Positions 1-6,082 of a stretch of 7,494 bases of DNA are shown here, piece after piece (position 1 is the stretch's first letter; each line of letters starts with the position of its first letter). This stretch comes from Rickettsia typhi. GTDB lineage: Bacteria > Pseudomonadota > Alphaproteobacteria > Rickettsiales > UBA1997. Location: NCBI GenBank assembly GCA_945874115.1, contig CAMCFD010000073.1:1-7494 (forward strand). Reading direction: 5' to 3'. Under the pieces are notes generated by a model. It was not told the DNA's origin, ran no database searches, and worked only from the letters and a program-made list of their open reading frames with translations. A program made the position numbers and the translations under genes.

Positions 1-1
1 A

Positions 2-934
2 TTAAGAAAAAAGAAAGAATATTCATCTTATTTTCAGACAATTGTAAAAGATTCTTTTGTAAAAATGCATCGAGCAGTTCCAAAAAATCGTAGCGATTTT
101 AATGGAGAAGTTAATGATTTTATATACAGATTTAATTCGGCCTTTACACTGAATCAAGATATATTCTTTGAAGCTTTTCATCCAATTATTAATGAACAAT
201 CTTTAAAATATTTTTATCCACATGTAATGAGTCGCAGTTACCTTCAATATAATTGTGCGCAGGATTTAAGAAATGCTAGACAACAAGACATCACTAATCT
301 TAATAATTTACAATTTAATGCTAATCTAATTTTAGATAATGTTCCTTACGATAACTCTACTAATGCACTTTCATTTCTTAGCAAAAATGCGCAAATCCGT
401 AAACCATTGCCTTATTACAAATTACATGGTTCCTTGAATTTTATTGCCGCAACTGGCGCGGTTCGGGATGAATCACCGTTTGATGTAAGTCCATGGGGAG
501 ATAACAAGGATATCCTAGTAATGGGCAGCTCAAAACCCGAACAGATTGACAAAATACCTCTTCTTAAGAAATATCACGAAGACTTTGAGGAGACTCTAAA
601 AAAGACAAAAAAATTAATGATAATTGGATATAGCTTTGCGGATTATCACATAAATAAAAAAATATTTGACGCAGTAGAAAAATCTGGCTTAAAGTTTTGG
701 ATTGTTGATACAGCTCCATTAAAAAATCTTATCGAAAATGCAGCGGCAGTTTATTTAAAAAATGATCGTCCAGAACTTGATATAAGAAATTGTGGGTCAG
801 GAAATAAATGGAGGACTGAAGTCAATAATTTGTTCAAAAGGGGTTTAATATCTATTAGCAATTGCTCTCTTCATGATATTTTTAACAAAAATCATATTGA
901 GCTTGATAGAATTTATGAAAATTTTTTTAATTGA
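2..934 (+). CDS. SIR2-like domain protein, 5' end cut by the window edge
   Basis: The frame is open without a stop from base 2 to the TGA at 932-934, so the ATG at 65 is probably internal and the gene begins before the window. Counting from that ATG, a TLNQD motif lies at residues 28-32, KLHGS at 119-123 and GYSFADYHIN at 188-197. These match the TxNxD motif, the HG motif and a late Rossmann segment of SIR2-like folds. The glycine-rich GAGxS segment that should open the fold is not visible and would lie upstream. In the family, the Asn and His of these motifs act in NAD binding and hydrolysis; here N30 and H121 would fill those places. Bacterial SIR2-like proteins of this type often act as NADases in antiphage defence, sometimes with partner genes, but no partner is visible and the role is inference. 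It could also be a stand-alone SIR2 protein of unknown function. No transmembrane segment or signal peptide is seen. The gene is very AT-rich. Confidence 0.75.
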   Translation, partial: LRKKKEYSSYFQTIVKDSFVKMHRAVPKNRSDFNGEVNDFIYRFNSAFTLNQDIFFEAFHPIINEQSLKYFYPHVMSRSYLQYNCAQDLRNARQQDITNLNNLQFNANLILDNVPYDNSTNALSFLSKNAQIRKPLPYYKLHGSLNFIAATGAVRDESPFDVSPWGDNKDILVMGSSKPEQIDKIPLLKKYHEDFEETLKKTKKLMIIGYSFADYHINKKIFDAVEKSGLKFWIVDTAPLKNLIENAAAVYLKNDRPELDIRNCGSGNKWRTEVNNLFKRGLISISNCSLHDIFNKNHIELDRIYENFFN

Positions 935-1070
935 TGGGATTTTAAAAGATAAAAAAAATAGGTGCTAGGCTACTTTTCATTTTTATTTCATCTTTACTTT
1001 TAATTAACTTTGAGCTTATATTTCACTTGTGTTAACTTTATAAGAACCGTAAACAACATTAACAAAAAAT

Positions 1071-2072
1071 ATGTTTGAGAGAATTTTGAATTTTTTAAGA
1101 AGGGCTCCTTACATTGGCAGAGCTGTTAATTATTTCGTTCCAGTTTATGAGCAGAGAATTTCTGGTTTTCTTGAAAGATGTCGAGAATTTTCTGCAAACG
1201 AAAGATATAATGCCAATAAAGAATTATTATTAAATGAATTTGAAGTTTTGGTAAGGGAATTTCAAGGGGTTTATGATTATAAAAGAGATGATCATTATTT
1301 TATTTTACACTCTCCTTTAATTTTATTTTGTGCGATGGGTGGGAATCAATTAAATTATGCTGATTTCTTCAATGTATTAAAAAGGAATAATTTTGATTTT
1401 AATATAACATTTCCCGATGATAGTGAAATTACATCCGGCAATAATGCGCTTATAAATGCAATTGCAATTGCTGAAAATTATTCAGCCCTTGCTTTGCTTA
1501 ATTTTGTTACACGAGAAAGAATTGATTTTAATATAAATTGCCAAGATGCTGTTTTGCAAAATACTGCTTGTATTCTAGCGATAGCAAAAGGATATAAAGA
1601 TAAAAGCGGTGATGGCAGAAATTTGACGGTATCAAATTTAGAATTAGCGAGAAAAATGATCGAGGATTGTGCGGCTGATGTGAATTTAAAAAATCGTTTT
1701 GGTTATACCGCTCTTGATGTTGCTGTTATGAGAAGAGATGATGATTTTATTGATTTAATTCTAAATTGCAGGTCTTTACAAAAAGATACGATAGAAAATG
1801 CTCTTGATATATTATCTGATCCTAATTCGCAAGGTGAAGATTTTTTATTTGATAAAAGTGTTAACATGCTTTACAAAACTTTATTCTTTAATGGCGGTGG
1901 AGATGTGGTTATTAAACCTCTTGAAAAAGATTTATTTACCGTGGAAAAAACGGAAGAATTAAAGCGAAAATTGTGTGATAGATTATCGAAATATGATCAG
2001 AAGCCTGGTGTAGAAAATTTTAGTGCATCAAGAGTTGATCAAAAAGGAAGTTTATTAGGGGTTCAAATCTAG
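1071..2072 (+). CDS. Ankyrin-repeat protein, possible secreted effector
   Basis: This 333-residue protein carries about four degenerate ankyrin repeats, near residues 81-112, 124-156, 164-206 and 211-243. The clearest signals are ADVN at 202-205, followed by FGYTALDVAV at 210-219, the usual turn and first helix of a repeat. The similar phrases FDFNI and IDFNIN close the first two units. Residues 1-75 are helical and basic at the start (a run such as FLRRAPYIGRAVNYF), without a clear signal peptide. Residues 245-333 match nothing I recognise. Ankyrin repeats bind proteins, and in intracellular bacteria such proteins are often injected into the host, but export is not shown here. The gene stands alone, 136 bases after the SIR2-like gene and convergent with the GNAT gene. 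The ATG at 1071 was taken because it opens the longest frame; no good Shine-Dalgarno sequence precedes it, which is also true of most genes here. Confidence 0.75.
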   Translation: MFERILNFLRRAPYIGRAVNYFVPVYEQRISGFLERCREFSANERYNANKELLLNEFEVLVREFQGVYDYKRDDHYFILHSPLILFCAMGGNQLNYADFFNVLKRNNFDFNITFPDDSEITSGNNALINAIAIAENYSALALLNFVTRERIDFNINCQDAVLQNTACILAIAKGYKDKSGDGRNLTVSNLELARKMIEDCAADVNLKNRFGYTALDVAVMRRDDDFIDLILNCRSLQKDTIENALDILSDPNSQGEDFLFDKSVNMLYKTLFFNGGGDVVIKPLEKDLFTVEKTEELKRKLCDRLSKYDQKPGVENFSASRVDQKGSLLGVQI

Positions 2073-2096
2073 CTCTAGCTTTCATTTCTATCGTTC

Positions 2097-2163
2097 GTTT
2101 GCCTAAAAATTGGTATGAACTTTTAGGGTCGTTTTTGTAGGGGCAAACCTATGTGTCAGCCCG
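2097..2163. repeat. Degenerate palindromic intergenic repeat
   Basis: GTTTGCC at 2097-2103 is exactly complementary to GGCAAAC at 2142-2148. A second, imperfect hairpin pairs GGGCAAAC (2141-2148) with GTCAGCCC (2155-2162) around a 6-base loop, with two mismatches in the middle. The core, GTAGGGGCAAACC then TATGTGT, resembles small dispersed palindromic repeats of the form GGGGCAAAC-loop-GTTTGCCC that I recall from intergenic regions of many bacterial genomes. This copy would be decayed. Only one copy is present here, so repeat status is inferred. Confidence 0.35.
2102..2136 (+). terminator. Weak terminator-like hairpin after the ankyrin gene
   Basis: CCTAAAA at 2102-2108 is the exact complement of TTTTAGG at 2121-2127, giving a 7-bp stem around a 12-base loop. 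A run of five T follows at 2132-2136 after a short GTCG spacer. The stem has only two G-C pairs and the T run is not adjacent, so it is at best a weak intrinsic terminator for the + strand ankyrin gene 30 bases upstream. The left arm overlaps a second, competing inverted repeat. Confidence 0.3.
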
Positions 2164-2214
2164 CTAACATACAAGATTTCGCATCATGTTTCAAAAATGT
2201 GCTAGGTTAATTAT

Positions 2215-2733
2215 TTATCTAAAACCTGAATTCATCCACCCCATTATCATGTCATCCGATAATTTTCCTTCCGCATCAAGGATGCGATTTTTCTGAACGC
2301 CTTCAATCACAAAGCCAACCGATTGGTAAATTTTAATCCCAAGTTTATTGCTTTCGCGCACATTTAACTCGACGCGGGCAATATCAGGGCGGTTTTGGCG
2401 CACTTCGTCAACAAAATCACGAAATATTTTTTTGCCAAGACCTTGTCCGAAATAAGATGGGTCAACAGCCAAAGACATGTTTCCAAGTGTGTGTTTAAAA
2501 GCTTTGGGCTCAAGTTTATAGCTTATCAAGCAAGCGGTGATTTTTTTATTTTCATCGGTGATGACTAATCCAAGTCCGTCTTTCGTGGCTTTGTCAATAA
2601 TTTCGCCGATATATTTTTTGGTGATTTCTTGCGGAGTTCGCGCCAATCCCTCTTTGATTGCGGCCGATTTTTTATAAAGCGCAACAAGTTCGCTCAAATC
2701 AGATTTTTTGATTTTTCTAGTGCTAAAATTCAT
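2215..2733 (-). CDS. GNAT-family N-acetyltransferase, RimI-like
   Basis: This 172-residue protein has the single-domain GNAT fold, which moves the acetyl group of acetyl-CoA to an amine. The acetyl-CoA pyrophosphate loop is seen as V90, then Q97-G-L-G-K101. The later motif follows as N129, Y136 and GF at 140-141. The closing stretch, with EG at 144-145 and a DxxxM element near the end, is typical of RimI/RimJ-like and related small-molecule acetyltransferases. The length is normal for the family and the protein looks intact. The true substrate (a ribosomal protein N-terminus, an amino acid or an antibiotic-like amine) cannot be read from the sequence. It is the last gene of the leftward cluster, starting 9 bases after the stop of the YopJ-like gene, so co-transcription is likely. 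No strong Shine-Dalgarno sequence is seen. It is cytoplasmic, with no membrane segment. Confidence 0.88.
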   Translation of the reverse strand: MNFSTRKIKKSDLSELVALYKKSAAIKEGLARTPQEITKKYIGEIIDKATKDGLGLVITDENKKITACLISYKLEPKAFKHTLGNMSLAVDPSYFGQGLGKKIFRDFVDEVRQNRPDIARVELNVRESNKLGIKIYQSVGFVIEGVQKNRILDAEGKLSDDMIMGWMNSGFR

Positions 2734-2742
2734 ATTCTTAAT

Positions 2743-3591
2743 TTACAAAATGTTGCATGAAATTTCAATTGCTTCTAAAGGTCTGGCTTGTGGATATCGC
2801 AAGCCAGAAACATTTCTATCTCCCCTAAAAATTTCGCGAATTGCGTCTATTTCTTCTACGGTTTTTTTGGTTTTTTCGTTTAAAAGCGACATGTGATTCG
2901 GATTTATTTTTCTCGCATAATCATGACCCTTGTAAAGGCTTTTTAAATTGAGATGGTCGCCGTTTACTTTATGCACATATTTTGTGTGTTTTTCTTTGCT
3001 CATTGATGACAGCGAGTCTCTTCTTTGGTCGAGAGTTGTGCTTTTCATCTCGATCCATTTTATTTTATCAGTGTCGCTTTCAACAAAGGTTTTGATAAAT
3101 TCTGCGTCTGTTAAATAATGTTTTAAAACGTTGACAGAAAAAATTGTGCAAGAATAATTGTCTCGTTGCGTTGAATTATAATTCGACACAAAGCTAATTT
3201 TCAGATTATCTTTTTCTAAAAGTTTGGCTTCAAGCGTCGTATAGCTTAATTCTGATTCAAAATCGAATAAAACAAATTTTTCTTCGTGATTTTTTACTAA
3301 CAATAATGGGTTGCAGTGCCTAATTCTTTGATCGACAGTGGTTTTAAGCATTAAAATTCCGACAGCTTCTCCCACTTTCATTTGCGACATATAAAATTTG
3401 AGAATTTCTTCAGTATTTTTCATTAAAGAATCTGCGTTTCCTGCGACTACATCAATTAAAATTCCATATTTTCTCTTGTAAATTTGGGCAATTTTTTTGA
3501 GGGTTTTTTCATCAAGCAAAACAAACTGTAAATTATGTTTATTTTCTCTAATTTCATAGCCACAATCTTCAACTTTGAAATTTCTTGACAT
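2743..3591 (-). CDS. Putative YopJ-like (C55 family) acetyltransferase/cysteine protease
   Basis: I do not recognise this 282-residue protein as a named ortholog, but its core resembles the YopJ family. H92 is followed 18 residues later by LFD with D110, then by QRDNYSC with Q142 and C148, and the cysteine leads into TIFSVNVLK. YopJ has H109, an LFE with E128, and QRSSSEC ending at C172 followed by GIFSLALAK; PopP2 uses Asp in the acid position. Q-to-C spacing is identical to YopJ and the other spacings are close. Overall length (282) is near YopJ (288). A later LNLKSLYKGHDYA near residue 215 may match the C-terminal KHTQ region of YopJ. In the family these enzymes acetylate host kinases or other proteins after secretion and need host inositol hexakisphosphate. 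Residues 1-80 are not recognised. It starts 2 bases after the rlmE stop, so translational coupling is likely. Alternatives are another CE-clan cysteine protease (for example Ulp1-like) or chance similarity. Confidence 0.6.
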   Translation of the reverse strand: MSRNFKVEDCGYEIRENKHNLQFVLLDEKTLKKIAQIYKRKYGILIDVVAGNADSLMKNTEEILKFYMSQMKVGEAVGILMLKTTVDQRIRHCNPLLLVKNHEEKFVLFDFESELSYTTLEAKLLEKDNLKISFVSNYNSTQRDNYSCTIFSVNVLKHYLTDAEFIKTFVESDTDKIKWIEMKSTTLDQRRDSLSSMSKEKHTKYVHKVNGDHLNLKSLYKGHDYARKINPNHMSLLNEKTKKTVEEIDAIREIFRGDRNVSGLRYPQARPLEAIEISCNIL

Positions 3592-3593
3592 AG

Positions 3594-4268
3594 TTAAGTC
3601 GTTTGAGAATTTTTGAAATTGAGCGCTACTAAATAAACCTCCGACGAGTCTTTTCTTGATGAATCTGGCTTAAAATATTTTACGCTTTCGAAGTTGGCGC
3701 GAAGAATTTTAATAAGTTCGTCTGAATTTCCGCCTTGAAAAAGTTTGCCGACAAAACATCCGCCTTTGTTGAGAATTTTTGTTGCAAGTGTCAAGGCCTC
3801 TTCAAGCAAAGTTATAATTCGCAAATGGTCTAGAGACGCGTCACCTGTAGTGTTAGCGGCCATGTCAGAAAGCACAATATCACATCTCTCGCGCTTGGTG
3901 TTTTCGCGTAGAAGTTCGATAATTTTTTGTGGCGCGTCGTCATCTAAAAAGTCTTGTTGAATAAAAACGACACCCGGAATTCGGTCAATTTCAAGAAGGT
4001 CGATGCCGATAACGTTGCCTTCGCCGACTTTATCGACCGCGATTTGGCTCCAGCCACCGGGCGCCGCACCTAAATCGACGACGATTTTACCTTTTTTGAA
4101 CAACTTAAATTTTTCGTCAATTTCGATAATTTTGAAAGCGGCGCGCGAACGATATCCGGCCTTTTGCGCCTTGATAACAAAGGGATCATTAATTTGACGA
4201 AGTAGCCATTTTTGCGAAGATTTTTTTAAGCGTTTAGCTTTTTTTAGCGAATTTGTTTTTTTCGGCAT
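3594..4268 (-). CDS. rlmE: 23S rRNA (uridine-2552-2'-O)-methyltransferase RlmE (FtsJ/RrmJ)
   Basis: This enzyme uses S-adenosylmethionine to methylate the 2'-OH of U2552 in the A-loop of 23S rRNA, a late step in large-subunit assembly. The SAM-binding loop DLGAAPGGWSQ is at residues 65-75. The K-D-K-E catalytic tetrad is complete: K46 in SRAAFK, D135 in SDMA, K175 in GKLFQGG and E210 in SSEVY. The length is 224 residues against about 209 in E. coli; the extra part is a basic N-terminal tail (several KK and KR pairs), probably for RNA binding. The WLLRQINDPF and YRSRAAFK segments are of alphaproteobacterial type. The ATG at 4268 begins this tail naturally. The gene follows guaA by 110 bases and precedes the YopJ-like gene by 2 bases. 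No clear promoter of its own is visible. Confidence 0.97.
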   Translation of the reverse strand: MPKKTNSLKKAKRLKKSSQKWLLRQINDPFVIKAQKAGYRSRAAFKIIEIDEKFKLFKKGKIVVDLGAAPGGWSQIAVDKVGEGNVIGIDLLEIDRIPGVVFIQQDFLDDDAPQKIIELLRENTKRERCDIVLSDMAANTTGDASLDHLRIITLLEEALTLATKILNKGGCFVGKLFQGGNSDELIKILRANFESVKYFKPDSSRKDSSEVYLVALNFKNSQTT

Positions 4269-4323
4269 TTTATAAATTTTTAGTGCTGTTTTGGTGGCTT
4301 AAATTTGTCTGCCGAGTTTATTT

Positions 4324-4360
4324 TCTTGCGCACGAAACGATCTCATGCGTAAGATTTTTT
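4324..4360 (+). terminator. Hairpin plus T6, terminator-like on the + strand
   Basis: TCTTGCGCA at 4324-4332 pairs with TGCGTAAGA at 4346-4354 over nine positions, one being a G-U wobble, around a 13-base loop. Six T follow at once at 4355-4360. This is the form of an intrinsic terminator read on the + strand. The flanking genes guaA and rlmE both run on the - strand, so it would stop antisense transcripts before they enter guaA. Read on the - strand, the same arms give one A-C mismatch and no T run, so it should not end guaA transcription. Confidence 0.5.
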
Positions 4361-4378
4361 CTTGGCTGAGCTACAAAA

Positions 4379-5962
4379 TTATTCCCACTCAATCGTGCCT
4401 GGTGGTTTTGAAGTATAATCATAAACCACGCGGTTAATTCCCTTGACTTCATTGATTATGCGCGTTGTCACATTGCATAAAAATTCTGGGTCAAATTTAT
4501 AAACATCGGCGGTCATTCCATCAACCGAGTTTACGGCACGCAAAGCTAACACGTTTTCATAAGTTCGTCCGTCGCCCATAACGCCAACGGTTTTCACTGG
4601 CAACAAAACTGAAAACGCCTGCCAAATCTCGCGATAAAGCCCAGCTTTTTTGATTTCGTCGATATAAATTGCATCAGCTTTTTGCAAAATATCGATTTTT
4701 TCTTGACTGATGTCGCCAATGATGCGAATAGACAAACCGGGGCCCGGGAAGGGGTGGCGATGAATTATATTTTCGGCGAGACCAAGCTCGGCGCCAAGTT
4801 TGCGCACCTCGTCTTTAAATAACATGCGCACGGGCTCAAGCAATTTCAACTTCATATTTTCTGGCAATCCGCCAACGTTATGATGCGACTTGATTGTGTG
4901 GCTGGCGCCTTTATTTGGGTGGCTCGATTCAATAACATCGGGATAAAGCGTGCCTTGTGCCAAAAATTCGGCGCCATCAATTTTAGCCGATTCTTTGTCG
5001 AAAACTTCGATGAAAGTTGCGCCGATAATTTTGCGTTTTTGTTCGGGGTCAGAAATGCCTTTAAGCTTAGAAATGAAAAGCTCGCGAGCGTTGACATAGA
5101 TAAAATTTATATCGATTTTTGAAAAAGTTTCTTGAACTTCCTGCGCTTCGCGAAAACGCAAAAGGCCGTGATCGACGAAAATGCAAGTTAATTGTTTGCC
5201 AATTGCCTCAGAAATTAATGCCGCGACAACAGACGAATCAACGCCGCCTGAGAGTCCGCAAATGACTTTTTTGTCGCCAACAATTTTTTTCACACGCGCA
5301 ATTTCTTCGCTTTTGAAATGGCCCATTGTCCAGTCTTGTGGCGCTTTGGCGATGTTAATGACGAAGTTGCGAAGCATCATCCGCCCGTCGAGAGAATGTT
5401 CAACTTCGGGGTGAAATTGCACACCGTAGATTTTGCGGGTTTCGTCGGCGATTGCGGCGAATGGCGCGTTTGGCGTTTTTGCGATAACTTCAAAACCAGC
5501 GGGAATTTTCTCAACTTTGTCGCCGTGGCTCATCCAAACTTGGCTGAAAAGACCGGTTTTTATTGGTGTCAAATGGGGATATGGGTCAGTTTCTTGGCTT
5601 TGCACCATTCCAACATTTTCTAAAAAATTTGCGTCATTGACGATTTCAATAAAAGCCTTCCCAAACTCGCGATCATGCGCTTCGCCAACTTTTCCACCCA
5701 GCAAATGACAGATCAATTGTTGGCCATAACAAATTCCAAGAACAGGCACACCAAGCTCAAACACAGCTTTATCAACCGTCGGTGCGTCAACCGCGTAAAC
5801 CGATTCCGGCCCACCAGAAAGAATAATGCCGTGCGGCTTCAGCGCCTTAATTTCAGCGAGCGTGATGTCGGGATTTTTAACCTCAGAATATACATTAAAT
5901 TCGCGAATTCTGCGCGCAATAAGTTGAGTTACTTGGCTTCCGAAGTCGATGATTAGAATCAT
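4379..5962 (-). CDS. guaA: GMP synthase (glutamine-hydrolysing)
   Basis: GuaA converts XMP, ATP and glutamine to GMP, the last step of de novo guanine nucleotide synthesis, in the cytoplasm. The 527 residues match the usual length (about 525 in E. coli). The N-terminal class I glutamine amidotransferase domain has C78 in GICYGQQ and the partner residues H184 and E186 in QFHPE. The ATP-pyrophosphatase domain starts with the P-loop SGGVDSS at 238-244. The C-terminal dimerisation and XMP-binding domain ends with the conserved PPGTIEWE. All parts are present and no frameshift is seen. The ATG at 5962 gives the standard MILIIDFGSQ start and lies about 25 bases below the expected transcription start of a strong promoter; no Shine-Dalgarno sequence is visible. 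It is more G+C-rich than the left-hand genes. Retaining it implies that the organism can make GMP from XMP rather than depending fully on host guanine nucleotides. Confidence 0.98.
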   Translation of the reverse strand: MILIIDFGSQVTQLIARRIREFNVYSEVKNPDITLAEIKALKPHGIILSGGPESVYAVDAPTVDKAVFELGVPVLGICYGQQLICHLLGGKVGEAHDREFGKAFIEIVNDANFLENVGMVQSQETDPYPHLTPIKTGLFSQVWMSHGDKVEKIPAGFEVIAKTPNAPFAAIADETRKIYGVQFHPEVEHSLDGRMMLRNFVINIAKAPQDWTMGHFKSEEIARVKKIVGDKKVICGLSGGVDSSVVAALISEAIGKQLTCIFVDHGLLRFREAQEVQETFSKIDINFIYVNARELFISKLKGISDPEQKRKIIGATFIEVFDKESAKIDGAEFLAQGTLYPDVIESSHPNKGASHTIKSHHNVGGLPENMKLKLLEPVRMLFKDEVRKLGAELGLAENIIHRHPFPGPGLSIRIIGDISQEKIDILQKADAIYIDEIKKAGLYREIWQAFSVLLPVKTVGVMGDGRTYENVLALRAVNSVDGMTADVYKFDPEFLCNVTTRIINEVKGINRVVYDYTSKPPGTIEWE

Positions 5963-5994
5963 AATTGTTTTAAATATTAACGGGAAATGTTGTA

Positions 5995-6022
5995 ATTATA
6001 GCTAAAAAACGCGTTTTGTCAA
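5995..6022 (-). promoter_or_regulatory. Consensus sigma-70 promoter of guaA
   Basis: On the - strand the -35 box is a perfect TTGACA (6022 to 6017) and the -10 box a perfect TATAAT (6000 to 5995), with a 16-base spacer. The expected transcription start near 5988 leaves a leader of roughly 25 bases before the guaA ATG, too short for a riboswitch. It probably drives guaA and, by read-through, rlmE and the two genes after it. Confidence 0.85.
6006..6017. promoter_or_regulatory. 12-bp perfect palindrome inside the guaA promoter spacer
   Basis: AAAACGCGTTTT is a perfect palindrome that fills most of the space between the -35 and -10 boxes and touches the first base of the -35 box. A dimeric repressor bound here would block RNA polymerase, so it is a candidate operator. 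In AT-rich DNA a 12-bp palindrome can also arise by chance, and no second copy was noticed. Confidence 0.3.
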
Positions 6023-6044
6023 GAGAAATGCTGAATTGATGCGT

Positions 6045-6068
6045 AAAAAACCCACAAATTAGTGTGAA
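6045..6068 (-). terminator. Short terminator-like hairpin after the LRR gene
   Basis: Read on the - strand, CACA (6066-6063) pairs with TGTG (6056-6053) around a 6-base loop, and two flanking U-G wobbles can lengthen the stem to six pairs. Six T follow (6050-6045). The stem is short, so termination would be weak. Its position, 15 bases after the LRR stop and upstream of the guaA promoter, fits a boundary between the two transcription units. Confidence 0.35.
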
Positions 6069-6082
6069 AAATGGCGATTTAA

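Noticed and set aside
1010..1044. Possible promoter of the ankyrin gene: TTGAGC at 1010-1015 with TATAAG at 1039-1044
   Set aside because: The spacer would be 23 bases, too long for sigma-70, and the alternative pairings match the consensus poorly.
4299..4346. A 15-residue reading frame (MRSFRAQENKLGRQI) on the - strand between guaA and rlmE
   Set aside because: It is too short, has no ribosome binding site, overlaps the hairpin at 4324-4354 and matches no family I know.
4880..5956. Several + strand frames of 77-101 codons across guaA
   Set aside because: They lie wholly inside the clear guaA coding sequence on the opposite strand and show no recognisable domain.
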